The translations under genes were made by a program, and so were the position numbers. Below the pieces are notes generated by a model. The model was not told where the DNA came from. It saw only the letters and a list, made by a program, of their open reading frames with translations, and made no database searches. Positions 1 through 9,126 of a DNA stretch of 64,000 bases are shown piece after piece (within the stretch, counting starts at the first letter, position 1; the number at the start of each line of letters is the position of its first letter). This DNA is from Emticicia aquatilis (lineage in GTDB: Bacteria; Bacteroidota; Bacteroidia; Cytophagales; Spirosomataceae), in NCBI RefSeq assembly GCF_014644295.1, contig NZ_BMKK01000002.1, positions 682,001 to 746,000 of the forward strand. Reading direction: 5' to 3'.

Positions 1-1
1 G

Positions 2-1813
2 CCATTATCACGGGTTACATGAATAAAACCATCATCCGAACCTGCCCAAATATTACCTTTTTCGATAGTAGATTCTGCCAAAGCGAAAATCGTGGCGTAT
101 ATTTCAGCACCAGTTTGGTCAAGTGTGATAGGGCCACCAGTTGCCCCAGTCGTTTTAGGGTCGTTTCTGGTCAAATCGGGGCTTATCGTTTCCCAAGAAT
201 GTCCGCCATCGTGTGTTACATGTACATATTGAGATGTTGCATAAAGGCGAGTATCATCGTGCGGTGAAAAAATAATTGGATACGTCCACTGAAAACGGTA
301 TTTCTTTTCAGCAGAAGTGTGTCCCATATTATTTTCGGGATATACCATGATATTTTGTTCTTGGTTATTTTCAGCATTAAGTTTTGTCATATAACCATCG
401 TACGACCCACCATAAGTAATCTTAGAGTTTTTAGGGTCAATGGCAATATAACCCGATTCACCACCTGCTACTGGGTACCAATCACGAATACCAATTGAAT
501 TTCCATCTGTACGACTTGCGATTCTAACCGTACTGTTATCTTGTTGAGAACCATAAATATTGTATGGAAAATCATTGTCGAGATGAACATGATAGAACTG
601 TGCAGTTGGAATATCAATATCTGAAAACGTAAAACCATCATTGAATGTTACCTCGGCTCCACCATCATCTCCAATGATAAAATTAGATGGATTTTTAGGG
701 TTTATCCATACATCATGCGTATCTCCATGATGAACATTCAAAGTTCTGATTGTTTTTCCTCCATCATTAGATTTGAATGAGTTTACATTCAGAATAATCA
801 AAGCATTTTCATTCAATGGGTCAGCTTGAAGATTCATGTAGTACCAAGGGCGTTGCCAAAGGTTTTTATTATCATTTACAAGCGTCCAATGTTCGCCCGC
901 ATCATACGAAGTGTATAGGCCACCTTTAGCATTTTCAATCATTGCATAAAGACGGTTAGAATTGGCAGGAGAAACGGCGATACCGATTTTTCCTAAAAGT
1001 CCTTTTGGCATACCTGGTTTTTCATTCAATGATTCCCAAGTATCACCTCCATCTACTGATTTATATAGACCGCAACCAACGCCACCACTACTCATGCTAT
1101 GGCCATTTCTGTATGCTTGCCAAAGGGTCGCATAAATTACTCTTGGGTTATTGGGGTCAAGTCTTACATGATAAGCACCAGTGCTATCATTTTTGGCCAA
1201 GATATGTTCCCAAGTTTTTCCGCCATCTTTACTTCTGAAAACCCCTCTTTCTTTGTTTGGTGCAAACGGATTTCCGACAGCAGCCACATAAACTAAATTG
1301 TGGTCTTTCGGATGAACTTCTATTGTTGCAATGGCATCGGCTTTCGGCAATCCAATATGTTTCCATGTTTTTCCTGCATCAGTCGATTTATAAACACCAT
1401 CGCCGTAGCTAATATTACTACGCATATCGGCTTCGCCCATACCCACATACACAACATTTGGGTCAGATGGAGCAACGGCAATAGCTCCGACCGAGCTTGA
1501 TTTAAAAGTACTATCACCGATGTGGTTCCAGTTTGCACCGCCATCGGTAGTTTTCCAAACGCCTCCACCAACTGCTCCAAAATAATAGGTTAATGGTTGG
1601 TCGGCATGACCAGCAACTGCCAAAGAGCGGCCTGCACGGAAAGGGCCGATATTTCGCCAAGATAGCTCACTATACAAACTTTTATCAATTTTTGATGAAA
1701 CTGTATTTGTAGATGTCTGCGGAGAAGGAGAAGGCGTATTTACTTTCTTTTTTTGAGAAAAAGCTGAAATTGCCAACCCACATCCCAAAAGTAGAAGGGA
1801 GAATTTCTTCATG
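2..1813 (-). CDS. BNR-repeat exo-sialidase/VPS10-like beta-propeller protein, secreted (5' part only)
   Basis: The first 604 codons of a gene that runs off the left edge. The ATG at 1813 is followed by a lipoprotein- or Sec-type leader (MKKFSLLLLGCGLAISAFSQ), then a Ser/Pro/Thr-rich linker. The rest is a chain of BNR/Asp-box motifs, for example VYKSTDAGKTW, VFRSKDGGKTW, LYKSVDGGDTW and VHVTHDGGHSW, the mark of a sialidase-like or VPS10-like beta-propeller. Family members in Bacteroidota are about 1000 residues and are usually annotated as glycosyl hydrolases, although true glycosidase activity is seldom shown. No catalytic residues can be assigned from this part. Probably periplasmic or on the cell surface. 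The divergent gene starts at 1936, so the promoters lie in the 122 bp between them. Confidence 0.85.
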
Positions 1814-1935
1814 TTGATGATTAGTTAAGGTTTATCGGTAAAAATACGGGCAATGTAATAACAAAACAAAAAAAAAAACGAAATTTGTAAACAAAATCAC
1901 CTTACCAAATCAATATAATAAAATTTTCCCAAATT

Positions 1936-2511
1936 ATGAATTTAATAATGTTCACTCCTACAGATAGCTTTGCAGCATTTGTGGAGCAGTGGTCGCAGTT
2001 GTACGACCCAAATACAAATTGGGAGGCCAACTACCACAAACACATCAAAATTGGCAAACCATTTACTCACAACGACATTCTGGAATTGTTTGAATGGCAA
2101 AGCCAAGCAGGACTCGGAAAAATTAGAACCGCAGCAATCAAAGAGAAGATTTATCCTCATCTCGACTACATCAATGATATGAAGTTTGAGGAAACGCTCG
2201 ATTTAGTTCAGTTTAATGAAAAATTTGCAGATGTTGCGGCTGTATCACGTACGTTGGTGCTTCACATGATTAAACCAGAAGTTTATCCTTTATTCGACCA
2301 AAACGTGCATGTTGCTTACAATTTTATTCATGGCATTGAAATGGGGCCAAATGAATATCCAATCAAAAGTGAACCTCGGTTAAAATTCTATTTTAGGCAT
2401 TTACTTCCGTTTATCACGAGAGAAAAAGGCGATATTCCGATGAAAAAAATTGATGAAGCACTCAATACATTTGGACAATTAATTAAGCGAAACCCAAAGT
2501 TGAAAATATAA
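1936..2511 (+). CDS. Conserved hypothetical protein, 191 aa
   Basis: A soluble 191-residue protein with no signal peptide or membrane segment. I do not recognise the family with certainty. A mid-protein stretch (SRTLVLHMIKPEVYPLFDQN, about residues 108-127) has the look of helix-hairpin-helix glycosylase-like or restriction-associated proteins, where a His and an Asp follow an R..LHM.KP.VYP pattern; this is only a resemblance. Two in-frame ATGs (1936 and 1948) are possible starts and neither has a clear Shine-Dalgarno. It lies 66 bp before the first DinB-like gene on the same strand and may be co-transcribed with it. Confidence 0.7.
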   Translation: MNLIMFTPTDSFAAFVEQWSQLYDPNTNWEANYHKHIKIGKPFTHNDILELFEWQSQAGLGKIRTAAIKEKIYPHLDYINDMKFEETLDLVQFNEKFADVAAVSRTLVLHMIKPEVYPLFDQNVHVAYNFIHGIEMGPNEYPIKSEPRLKFYFRHLLPFITREKGDIPMKKIDEALNTFGQLIKRNPKLKI

Positions 2512-2577
2512 TTTCGGAGAACTGTATGTCAATTCGTGGCTTTTTCTGAAATTTGCGAGTAAATTATACTTCATGTT

Positions 2578-3042
2578 ATGAATAACAACCAACTCGAAAA
2601 AATTATTGATAATCTGGACACCGTTTTTAGAGGCGACGCATGGCACGGACCATCGGTGATGGAGTTTCTGAATTCAATGCCTTTAGATATTGTTGATGTA
2701 CAGAAAAACTTTTCTAAACATACTATTTGTCAGATTGTGTTTCACCTAACAGCTTGGAGAAAGTTTGTTTACGAAAAACTCAGTGATAATGTTCGCTACG
2801 ATTTGGTTGACGAGACCGATAATTATGGCAGAGAAGAAGACATAACAAAGGCAAATTGGCAAAATTTGGTAAATAACCTCAAAGAAGCTCAAGAAACTTT
2901 GATGGATAAACTTGCCGAATTTGATGATAGTATTCTAAATCGTCTTGTACCAGGGCAAGATTATGATTTTTACAAGTTATTGACTGGCCTTATTCAACAT
3001 GACACTTATCATCTGGGTATGATTTGGGTTTTGTGGGATTGA
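2578..3042 (+). CDS. DinB-like (YfiT/DinB superfamily) protein
   Basis: A 154-residue four-helix-bundle protein of the DinB/YfiT-like superfamily. The expected metal-binding histidines are visible: His56 in IVFHLTAW and His141/His145 in IQHDTYHLG near the C-terminus. An N-terminal AWHGPSV motif (residues 21-27) is shared with the next gene. The superfamily includes thiol-dependent transferases (bacillithiol or mycothiol S-transferases) and many members of unknown function, so the substrate is open. Cytoplasmic, with no leader. The start is the ATG at 2578, directly preceded by a TT-rich leader without a clear ribosome binding site. A paralogue follows 106 bp downstream. Confidence 0.85.
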   Translation: MNNNQLEKIIDNLDTVFRGDAWHGPSVMEFLNSMPLDIVDVQKNFSKHTICQIVFHLTAWRKFVYEKLSDNVRYDLVDETDNYGREEDITKANWQNLVNNLKEAQETLMDKLAEFDDSILNRLVPGQDYDFYKLLTGLIQHDTYHLGMIWVLWD

Positions 3043-3148
3043 AGTTTCAAGCATTTTGTCAAGAATATTGATTTTAAACTAAAATAATCCTTTTCACGTT
3101 AAGGTATTTAAAAAATACAAAACTCTTCGAATAGAAGAGCCTTTTATT

Positions 3149-3691
3149 ATGGAAGAATTGCAAACAACAGAGCTTGACCGCATCAAGACATTACTCAATG
3201 CCACTTTTCATGGTGGAGCTTGGCATGGACCCTCAGTTTTAGAAAACCTAAAAGATATTAAACCAAAAACAGCAGGTATTCGTCAAAAAAACATCCATAC
3301 GATTGCTGAATTGGTCTATCATATTACAACTTGGAGGATTTTTGCTTTGAAAAAAATACAAGGCGATGAAGAGTTTGTAATAAAAACCGAAAAACAAAAC
3401 TGGGGAAATATCATTGAAGTTGATGAATTTGAGTGGGAAACGCTTCAAATGGAGCTTACCCTAAGTCATGACGAGTTGATTAGTGCTTTAGAAGAAAAAG
3501 ACGATAGCTTCTTGACAGAAATTGTTCCGGGTGCAGAATATGATTTTTATACGCTTCTTCACGGAATTATCCACCACGATTTGTACCACAACGGCCAAAT
3601 TGGTATTCTGAAAAAATCAGCTCCAAAAGTTAGCAAGTTCGACGATGAAGATGAGTTCAGAGCGACGAGCTATTTTGAAGATGAATATTGA
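3149..3691 (+). CDS. DinB-like protein, paralogue of the preceding gene
   Basis: 180 residues, the same fold as the gene at 2578. The AWHGPSV motif recurs near residues 24-30, and the putative metal ligands are His58 (LVYHITTW) and His143/His147 (HHDLYHNGQ). It differs from its neighbour by a longer, acidic and aromatic C-terminal tail of about 30 residues (FDDEDEFRATSYFEDEY). The pair looks like a tandem duplication that has diverged well beyond recent copying. The transcript probably ends at the bidirectional hairpin at 3705-3742. Function is unknown beyond likely metal binding. Confidence 0.85.
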   Translation: MEELQTTELDRIKTLLNATFHGGAWHGPSVLENLKDIKPKTAGIRQKNIHTIAELVYHITTWRIFALKKIQGDEEFVIKTEKQNWGNIIEVDEFEWETLQMELTLSHDELISALEEKDDSFLTEIVPGAEYDFYTLLHGIIHHDLYHNGQIGILKKSAPKVSKFDDEDEFRATSYFEDEY

Positions 3692-3704
3692 TAAAGCTAA
3701 AAAT

Positions 3705-3742
3705 AAAAAGGTCTGAGATTTAAAACTTCTCAGACCTTTTTT
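3705..3742. terminator. Bidirectional intrinsic terminator
   Basis: A perfect 14-bp inverted repeat (arms 3705-3718 and 3728-3741, arm AAAAAGGTCTGAGA) with a 9-nt loop. Its A- and T-rich outer ends form a U-tract in either direction. It sits between the convergent second DinB-like gene and the metallo-beta-lactamase-fold gene and can serve both. Confidence 0.9.
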
Positions 3743-3749
3743 GATTGTA

Positions 3750-4853
3750 TCAAAACTCCCACCATACTTTATCAGGATACAAACTATCAAGCACCACTGG
3801 TTCACCAATCATTGGTGTAGTAAGTTTAATTTCATCAGTAGCAGCAGCTTTTAAACGTTTAATTGGTTCATTCCAAGCATGATTTGCTAATGGAAATTTC
3901 GCCCAGTGGACTGGCATTAACACCTTAGTTTTCAAATCTTTAGCAGCTAAGAAAGTCTCTTCGGGTAATGTATGTATATGATGCCAAAGAAGGTTATACT
4001 GACCATTTTCGAGCATTGCAATATCAAACGGGCCGTATTTATCGCCAATAGTTTTAAAATGTGTATCATAGCCAGAGTCTCCTCCCAAGAAGAGATTATA
4101 TCCATGTATTTTTAAAACAAACGACGACCAAAGCGATTTGGCACGAGTAAAGCCACGCCCAGAAAAATGTCGGGCTGGTGTAGCCGTAATCGAAATATCA
4201 TCAGCTACTTTTACACTTTCCCACCAATCAAATTCCACAATTTTATCAGCACTAACGCCCCAATGCTCCAGATGAGCCCCAACACCCAACGAAGTATAAA
4301 ATTTCTTAACTTTTGGTTTTAGTTTGAGTATTGTTTCGTAATCAAGATGGTCATAGTGGTCGTGAGATAGAAACAAAATATCTATTTCAGGAAAATCCTC
4401 TACCTGATAGGCATCTGCACCTTTGAAAGCCTTCACCATGAAACTAACTGGGGATGCACTGCCACTAAAAACGGGGTCGATTAGTATGGTAGTTTCTTTC
4501 GATTTGATAAAATACGACGAATGTCCAAACCAAACAATGGTTGGTTTATCTGCTTGTAAATTTTTAAGGTCTGTTTTTATAGAGGGAATTTCTTTGGGAG
4601 GCTCAACATTTGAAGGCTTATTGAAATAATCTTTCAATAAAGTTAGATAACTTCCATTTTCAGACATTACCGATGTATAACTTAAATTTTGAAATGCCCC
4701 ATCTTTATAATTAGGCGATTTTAATATTCGTTCTAATCTGCTACCTTCCGGGTATTTGCCAAAAACAGCTTGTTGCATAAAACCCCAGACAATTATTGTC
4801 AATACAATTACAATTCCTACAATCCAAATTATCATTTTCTTTAAAATTTTCAT
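3750..4853 (-). CDS. Membrane-anchored metallo-beta-lactamase-fold hydrolase (UlaG/NAPE-PLD-like)
   Basis: 367 residues from the ATG at 4853 (MKILKKMIIW). The frame stays open to a TTG at 4910, but the ATG is preceded by an A-rich leader and gives a proper N-terminal signal anchor (IIWIVGIVIVLTIIVWGF). After that come WFGHSSYFI, LIDPVFSG, the zinc motif HDHYDH, a GGDSGYD segment that supplies an Asp ligand, and PVHWAKF near the C-terminus. This arrangement is typical of the UlaG/N-acyl-phosphatidylethanolamine phospholipase D-like branch of the fold. The active domain would face the periplasm. The substrate cannot be told from sequence. Ends 8 bp from a bidirectional terminator. Confidence 0.85.
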   Translation of the reverse strand: MKILKKMIIWIVGIVIVLTIIVWGFMQQAVFGKYPEGSRLERILKSPNYKDGAFQNLSYTSVMSENGSYLTLLKDYFNKPSNVEPPKEIPSIKTDLKNLQADKPTIVWFGHSSYFIKSKETTILIDPVFSGSASPVSFMVKAFKGADAYQVEDFPEIDILFLSHDHYDHLDYETILKLKPKVKKFYTSLGVGAHLEHWGVSADKIVEFDWWESVKVADDISITATPARHFSGRGFTRAKSLWSSFVLKIHGYNLFLGGDSGYDTHFKTIGDKYGPFDIAMLENGQYNLLWHHIHTLPEETFLAAKDLKTKVLMPVHWAKFPLANHAWNEPIKRLKAAATDEIKLTTPMIGEPVVLDSLYPDKVWWEF

Positions 4854-5062
4854 CTTTTTTTGCTTGTTAGATATAAACTCGTTTCGATAATAAAATAGTT
4901 CCAAAAGCAAAAAACTACAATTTTTCTACTTAAAAACGCTTTTTTTTCTACGTATTTGGCGAATTGCTAAAAATTTTAGATATTCGGGTGTGCAAATTTT
5001 CCTAAGAAATAATAAGCAAGAATTTGACCGCAATGGGCTGAGTTCTTAAAATCGTAAATCCA

Positions 5063-6112
5063 ATGTCACTCATTAGTAACAACCTCAAATACTTGCGTCG
5101 AATTAATGGTTTGACACAAGAACAATTTGCTCGCCGAATTGGCACCAAAAGAGCCAATGTAGGTGCTTACGAAGAATCAAGAGCCATTCCTCCCGTAGAT
5201 ACGCTCAAGATTATTGCCAATACTTTTGGCATTACGGTTGATGATTTTGTAAAAAAAGATATTCGTAAACTACGAGAAACTCCTGACTTAACTTTTGGGT
5301 TTGAAGCAAAACCATTTTATGCCAATGACCGTAGTGAAACACCACCCGTTTCGGCAGAAATTGACCCTTTTGATATTCCGATTAATAATTTGCCCAATAA
5401 TGTTTTTGAGGAAACAAATTTTACCCCAACTCCATCAAAAACAGATTTTGATAATTACTCTGCTCCATCAATTGGAGATTTGATGAAGAAATTTTTGGGC
5501 GATGAGCCACCCATAAATCAAGAAATAAAAACCGCAGAAAGAGTAGCACAGAGCGTTAATCTAAAGCCAAGCTTCGAGCGAGAGCCTTATGTTAAACCAC
5601 AACCTAACGTTCTACAACCAACTCAAAATCAATCAGTTAATCAAAATATTCAATTAGTTAGACGATTTCAGTTTAATGAATATTTGGTAAAAAACAATGA
5701 TTTTCATTTTCTAAAAACTCTATCAACATTCAATATCCCAACGCTAACAAATAGCGAATATCGAGCATTTGAAGCGGGTGAAGATTTTGCTTTTGAAGGG
5801 GCTTTATTGATAGGTTCGTTAGTGAAAAATTGGCACGAAATTGCCGATGGTAAAAACTATATTTTAGTAACAAAATCACAAGGTATCATCTACCGCAGAG
5901 TTTACAACCAAGTAAAAATCAAAGGTACTCTCCTACTCAGCACTGACAATAATCGTTTTCCAAGTTCAGAAATTCCGTTTACGGACGTGATTGAAACCTG
6001 GGAAATTAAAGCTTTTGTAAGCCATACTTTACCCGAACCAAGCACACCATATAGCAAACTGGGGAATTTGGTTGATGAAATGAAATTTGAATTAGAACGA
6101 ATAAAGAAATAA
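5063..6112 (+). CDS. XRE-family transcriptional regulator with S24-like C-terminal domain
   Basis: 349 residues. Residues 4-65 form a Cro/CI-type helix-turn-helix (LKYLRRINGLTQEQFARRIG, then NVGAYEESRAIPPVDTL). A long Pro/Asn-rich linker (about residues 75-200) follows. The C-terminal 140 residues resemble the LexA/CI S24 peptidase fold (FEGALLIGSLVKNWHEIADG, then NYILVTKSQGIIYRRV). I do not see a clear Ser-Lys dyad, so this domain may be a dimerisation or sensor module instead of a protease. The stop codon TAA is immediately followed by the ATG of the aminotransferase, which implies one mRNA and coupled translation. Confidence 0.85.
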   Translation: MSLISNNLKYLRRINGLTQEQFARRIGTKRANVGAYEESRAIPPVDTLKIIANTFGITVDDFVKKDIRKLRETPDLTFGFEAKPFYANDRSETPPVSAEIDPFDIPINNLPNNVFEETNFTPTPSKTDFDNYSAPSIGDLMKKFLGDEPPINQEIKTAERVAQSVNLKPSFEREPYVKPQPNVLQPTQNQSVNQNIQLVRRFQFNEYLVKNNDFHFLKTLSTFNIPTLTNSEYRAFEAGEDFAFEGALLIGSLVKNWHEIADGKNYILVTKSQGIIYRRVYNQVKIKGTLLLSTDNNRFPSSEIPFTDVIETWEIKAFVSHTLPEPSTPYSKLGNLVDEMKFELERIKK

Positions 6113-7258
6113 ATGCAGATTACCTCAAAACAACCCAATATTGGTACAACGATTTTCACGGTTATGTCGCAATTGGCGGCAGAAACTGGTGCTTTGAATT
6201 TATCACAAGGTTTTCCTAACTATAATTGTTCGCCAAAACTTATCGAATTGGTCAATCATCACATGAAAAATGGCATGAATCAATACGCCCCAATGGCGGG
6301 AATCATGCCTTTACGTGAGGCCATTGCTCAAAAAACATTTGATTTGTATGGAATATCTTATAGCCCAAACGATGAAATTACTATCGTTTCTGGTTGTACA
6401 GAAGCTCTTTACGCAGTCATGACGGCCATTATTCACAAAGACGACGAGGTAATTGTATTTGAACCTGCTTATGATAGCTATGTTCCCTGTGTAGAATTGA
6501 ACGGTGGAAAAGCAGTTTATGTAACACTTACTCCCAACAATGATTTTGCTATTGATTGGCAAGTGGTTAAGTCAAAAATTACTGAGCGAACCAAAGCAAT
6601 TATGCTCACAACACCACATAATCCGACTGGTAAATGTCTTACGCAAAGCGATATTAATTCATTAGCAGAAGTATTAAAAGACACCAATATTTTTGTGGTT
6701 TCTGATGAAGTTTATGAGCATATTATTTTCGATGGTCGCAAACATCTTTCGCCTGCCATGCACCCCGAATTGAAAGAACGTACTTTTGTATGTGGTTCAT
6801 TCGGCAAAACTTTTCACACAACAGGTTGGAAACTGGGGTATTGCTTAGCCCCGAAAGAATTATCGGCAGAGTTTAGAAAAGCCCATCAATGGATTACTTT
6901 TTCTTGCCCAACTCCTTTCCAATATGCTTTTGCCGATTTCTTGAAAGAGCCAGATAATTATCTTTCAGTAACACAATTTTACCAAGAAAAACGAGATAAA
7001 TTTATTAATTGGATAAAAGATTCAAGATTTGAATGGATTCCTGCCGAAGGAAGTTTCTTTCAGATGGTTTCCTATAAAAATATAACTGACGAATCAGATT
7101 ACGATTTGGCAGTAAGATGGACAAAAGAAATTGGCGTAGCATCTATTCCGATTTCGGTATTTTATGCCAATAAAATTGATAACAAAATACTCAGATTTTG
7201 CTTTGCGAAAGATGATGAAATGCTCGAACGAGCAGCTGAGAGGCTTTGTAGGTTATAA
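6113..7258 (+). CDS. Pyridoxal phosphate-dependent class I/II aminotransferase (methionine aminotransferase, YbdL-like)
   Basis: 381 residues, fold type I. Visible signatures are LSQGFPNYNCS at the N-terminus, the phosphate and ring contacts (GCTEALYA, DEVYEHI), the Schiff-base lysine in SFGKTFHTTGWK, and the substrate-carboxylate Arg in ILRFCFAK at the C-terminus. Overall similarity is to the YbdL/kynurenine aminotransferase group, which in many bacteria transaminates methionine (and its keto acid in salvage), Phe and Tyr. The ATG directly follows the stop of the XRE regulator with no spacer, so translation is coupled. Cytoplasmic. Confidence 0.9.
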   Translation: MQITSKQPNIGTTIFTVMSQLAAETGALNLSQGFPNYNCSPKLIELVNHHMKNGMNQYAPMAGIMPLREAIAQKTFDLYGISYSPNDEITIVSGCTEALYAVMTAIIHKDDEVIVFEPAYDSYVPCVELNGGKAVYVTLTPNNDFAIDWQVVKSKITERTKAIMLTTPHNPTGKCLTQSDINSLAEVLKDTNIFVVSDEVYEHIIFDGRKHLSPAMHPELKERTFVCGSFGKTFHTTGWKLGYCLAPKELSAEFRKAHQWITFSCPTPFQYAFADFLKEPDNYLSVTQFYQEKRDKFINWIKDSRFEWIPAEGSFFQMVSYKNITDESDYDLAVRWTKEIGVASIPISVFYANKIDNKILRFCFAKDDEMLERAAERLCRL

Positions 7259-7265
7259 ATACGTG

Positions 7266-8399
7266 TTATTTAGTAGGATGTGGATGATTTTTCCGATGTG
7301 TTTCTAACTGAACATACATAGATTTCAATGATTTTTCTTCATCATAAAACTGCTGCATTGACTTTACGATTAAGTTTTTATTTATACCAACACCATATTG
7401 TGTATCTTTGATTTTATCAATTAATGGTAAAACTTTATTAAAATTAGATTTAATTTGCTCAGCCAATCTGAGCATTTCTTTTTTTAATGGCAATGCCTTA
7501 TTTGTCATTTCATCAATTGTTTTGCTGCTATTTATGTATTTATTGTTGCTAAAATATTGATAAATATAGCTATCAATCTTACTTCCATAATAATAGAGCA
7601 AAGAACACACTCCCAAATATTCGTTTGGGTTAAAATTATACATTCGAGTTGATTTTCTAAAGAGTTTTTCTTCGTCTTTTAGTCCTTTTTCTGCATTTAA
7701 AATCTCATTGAAATTTAATTTTGCAGTATTTGTTGCAACTGCTTTTCCGAAAAAAACATCTAAAGTTTGTGGATTGTCAACTAACTGAGTGGCAGGGTCA
7801 ATACTACATCTGCTTTTTAGAAACTCTTCGGGTAGATTTTCAAAAGGTGATTTTAATTCTTCAAAGGGAGAAGGGTTTTTAATGAGACTGGCATCCCAAG
7901 TTGGGTCGCATAGATACCACTTTTTATTAATCTGAAAAATATTCCAAGCATGGCCAGTCTCGTCTTTACTAATAGTAGAATCTTTTACATTACCCACAAC
8001 AACATCAGCATAAATTCCCGAGTGTGAACATAGGGCCACAAACAAAAATGCGTATCCTCTGCATAGTGCTTTTTCATTTTTTAAGACAGCCGAGCAAACT
8101 TGGGTTGGGTCTTTGAGGCCATTTTTCCAAGTAAAAACATCTGGTTTTCTGATATTAAATCCACGACCATTCTTCTCTTTTTCTAAAAGTTCGTCATCAT
8201 AATCAATGTTATTGATTATCCATTTATGAATAGCCAACACTTTAATCGAATCTTTAGAAATTGTATCGGTAATGCTTTTTGCCAGTTCTTTGACCTTTGG
8301 AGTATCATCAAATTTTGGAAAAATAGAATAATGCTGGGCAAAACTTACCCTCGAACACACCAATAATAAACAGAATGTTAGATAAATTTTGCCACGCAT
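7266..8399 (-). CDS. Exported transglutaminase-like domain protein
   Basis: 377 residues with a Sec signal peptide (about residues 1-21, cleaved after VSFAQ). The transglutaminase-like core is at about residues 60-175: a Cys in EKALCRGYAFLF, a His in ETGHAWNIF and an Asp in WYLCDPTWDA give the Cys-His-Asp triad of the papain-like fold. The C-terminal 190 residues are helical, Lys-rich and without a known domain. Such proteins act in the periplasm or on the surface, often as peptidases of cross-linked or cell-wall material, but the substrate is not known. Converges with the aminotransferase gene, leaving only 7 bp between the stop codons. Confidence 0.8.
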   Translation of the reverse strand: MRGKIYLTFCLLLVCSRVSFAQHYSIFPKFDDTPKVKELAKSITDTISKDSIKVLAIHKWIINNIDYDDELLEKEKNGRGFNIRKPDVFTWKNGLKDPTQVCSAVLKNEKALCRGYAFLFVALCSHSGIYADVVVGNVKDSTISKDETGHAWNIFQINKKWYLCDPTWDASLIKNPSPFEELKSPFENLPEEFLKSRCSIDPATQLVDNPQTLDVFFGKAVATNTAKLNFNEILNAEKGLKDEEKLFRKSTRMYNFNPNEYLGVCSLLYYYGSKIDSYIYQYFSNNKYINSSKTIDEMTNKALPLKKEMLRLAEQIKSNFNKVLPLIDKIKDTQYGVGINKNLIVKSMQQFYDEEKSLKSMYVQLETHRKNHPHPTK

Positions 8400-8403
8400 A
8401 CAC

Positions 8404-9126
8404 TTACATTTTCATTATCTTCAATATCTTGTTTGGCTGAATCAATAGTGACTTTCCTACTTCATACCAAAGTTCATCACCTGCATTTAGAAATAAACCT
8501 TTATGCGATGGCTTGGTTCCGTGTGCAAAATCAGCTTCAAATTCGCCAGAAAATGTATTTTTCAAGATGTAATTGAGTTCGTCCCAAACTAAAACTTTTG
8601 TTTCGCTTGTGCCATCAATATTATTGGTTCTGACCAATTGTAATTTTCTATCTACAAACGAAGCCGTCACTAAAACCTCAACATTTTCACCCGATTGATT
8701 TTTCAGATACGTCAATTTCAAAGCCGCTTCTTTCCCAGCTTTTTCATAAACCGCTTGCTGAATTTCTTCAATCAGATATTTAAAAGCATCCGTGTTTTTT
8801 GGATAAAAACTTTTGCCGTCAAATTCCACTTGCCAAAAATCCTGATGAGGCTCTAATGACCTGATTTGCAATTCATTAGCAGATTTTAAACTACCAAAAA
8901 CCACATCTGACCAAACCTTTGGCAACGTGCCTTTCCAAGTAAAATTATCGTTGGTTGTGAATCCTTCTTCCAAAATTTCATCTTCGGTTAGGTCTTCACG
9001 GTCGAGGTAGGTTAGCTCAAAACTTATATCTAAATCTTGGTCAAAACTTCCATTTATTTCAATGGCGTGAGCAAAAGGTGCTGGAATATTTTCAGCCGTT
9101 TGATATTTGAGGGAGAACGTAGGCAT
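8404..9126 (-). CDS. Hypothetical protein, 240 aa, translationally coupled to menE
   Basis: A soluble acidic protein with no leader, membrane segment or recognised domain. It is rich in beta-prone stretches (FELTYLDREDLTEDEILEEG, FWQVEFDGKSFYPKN). Its ATG at 9126 lies 35 bp inside the 3' end of the acyl-CoA/AMP ligase gene, in a different frame, so the two are translated from the same mRNA and probably coupled. It ends 4 bp before the start of the transglutaminase-like gene, which extends the operon. Function unknown. Its place directly after menE may hint at a link to menaquinone synthesis, but that is inference from position only. Confidence 0.75.
   Translation of the reverse strand: MPTFSLKYQTAENIPAPFAHAIEINGSFDQDLDISFELTYLDREDLTEDEILEEGFTTNDNFTWKGTLPKVWSDVVFGSLKSANELQIRSLEPHQDFWQVEFDGKSFYPKNTDAFKYLIEEIQQAVYEKAGKEAALKLTYLKNQSGENVEVLVTASFVDRKLQLVRTNNIDGTSETKVLVWDELNYILKNTFSGEFEADFAHGTKPSHKGLFLNAGDELWYEVGKSLLIQPNKILKIMKM

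Noticed and set aside
4854-4910. TTG start at 4910 for the metallo-beta-lactamase-fold gene
   Set aside because: It would put 19 extra residues ahead of a good signal anchor that begins at the ATG at 4853.
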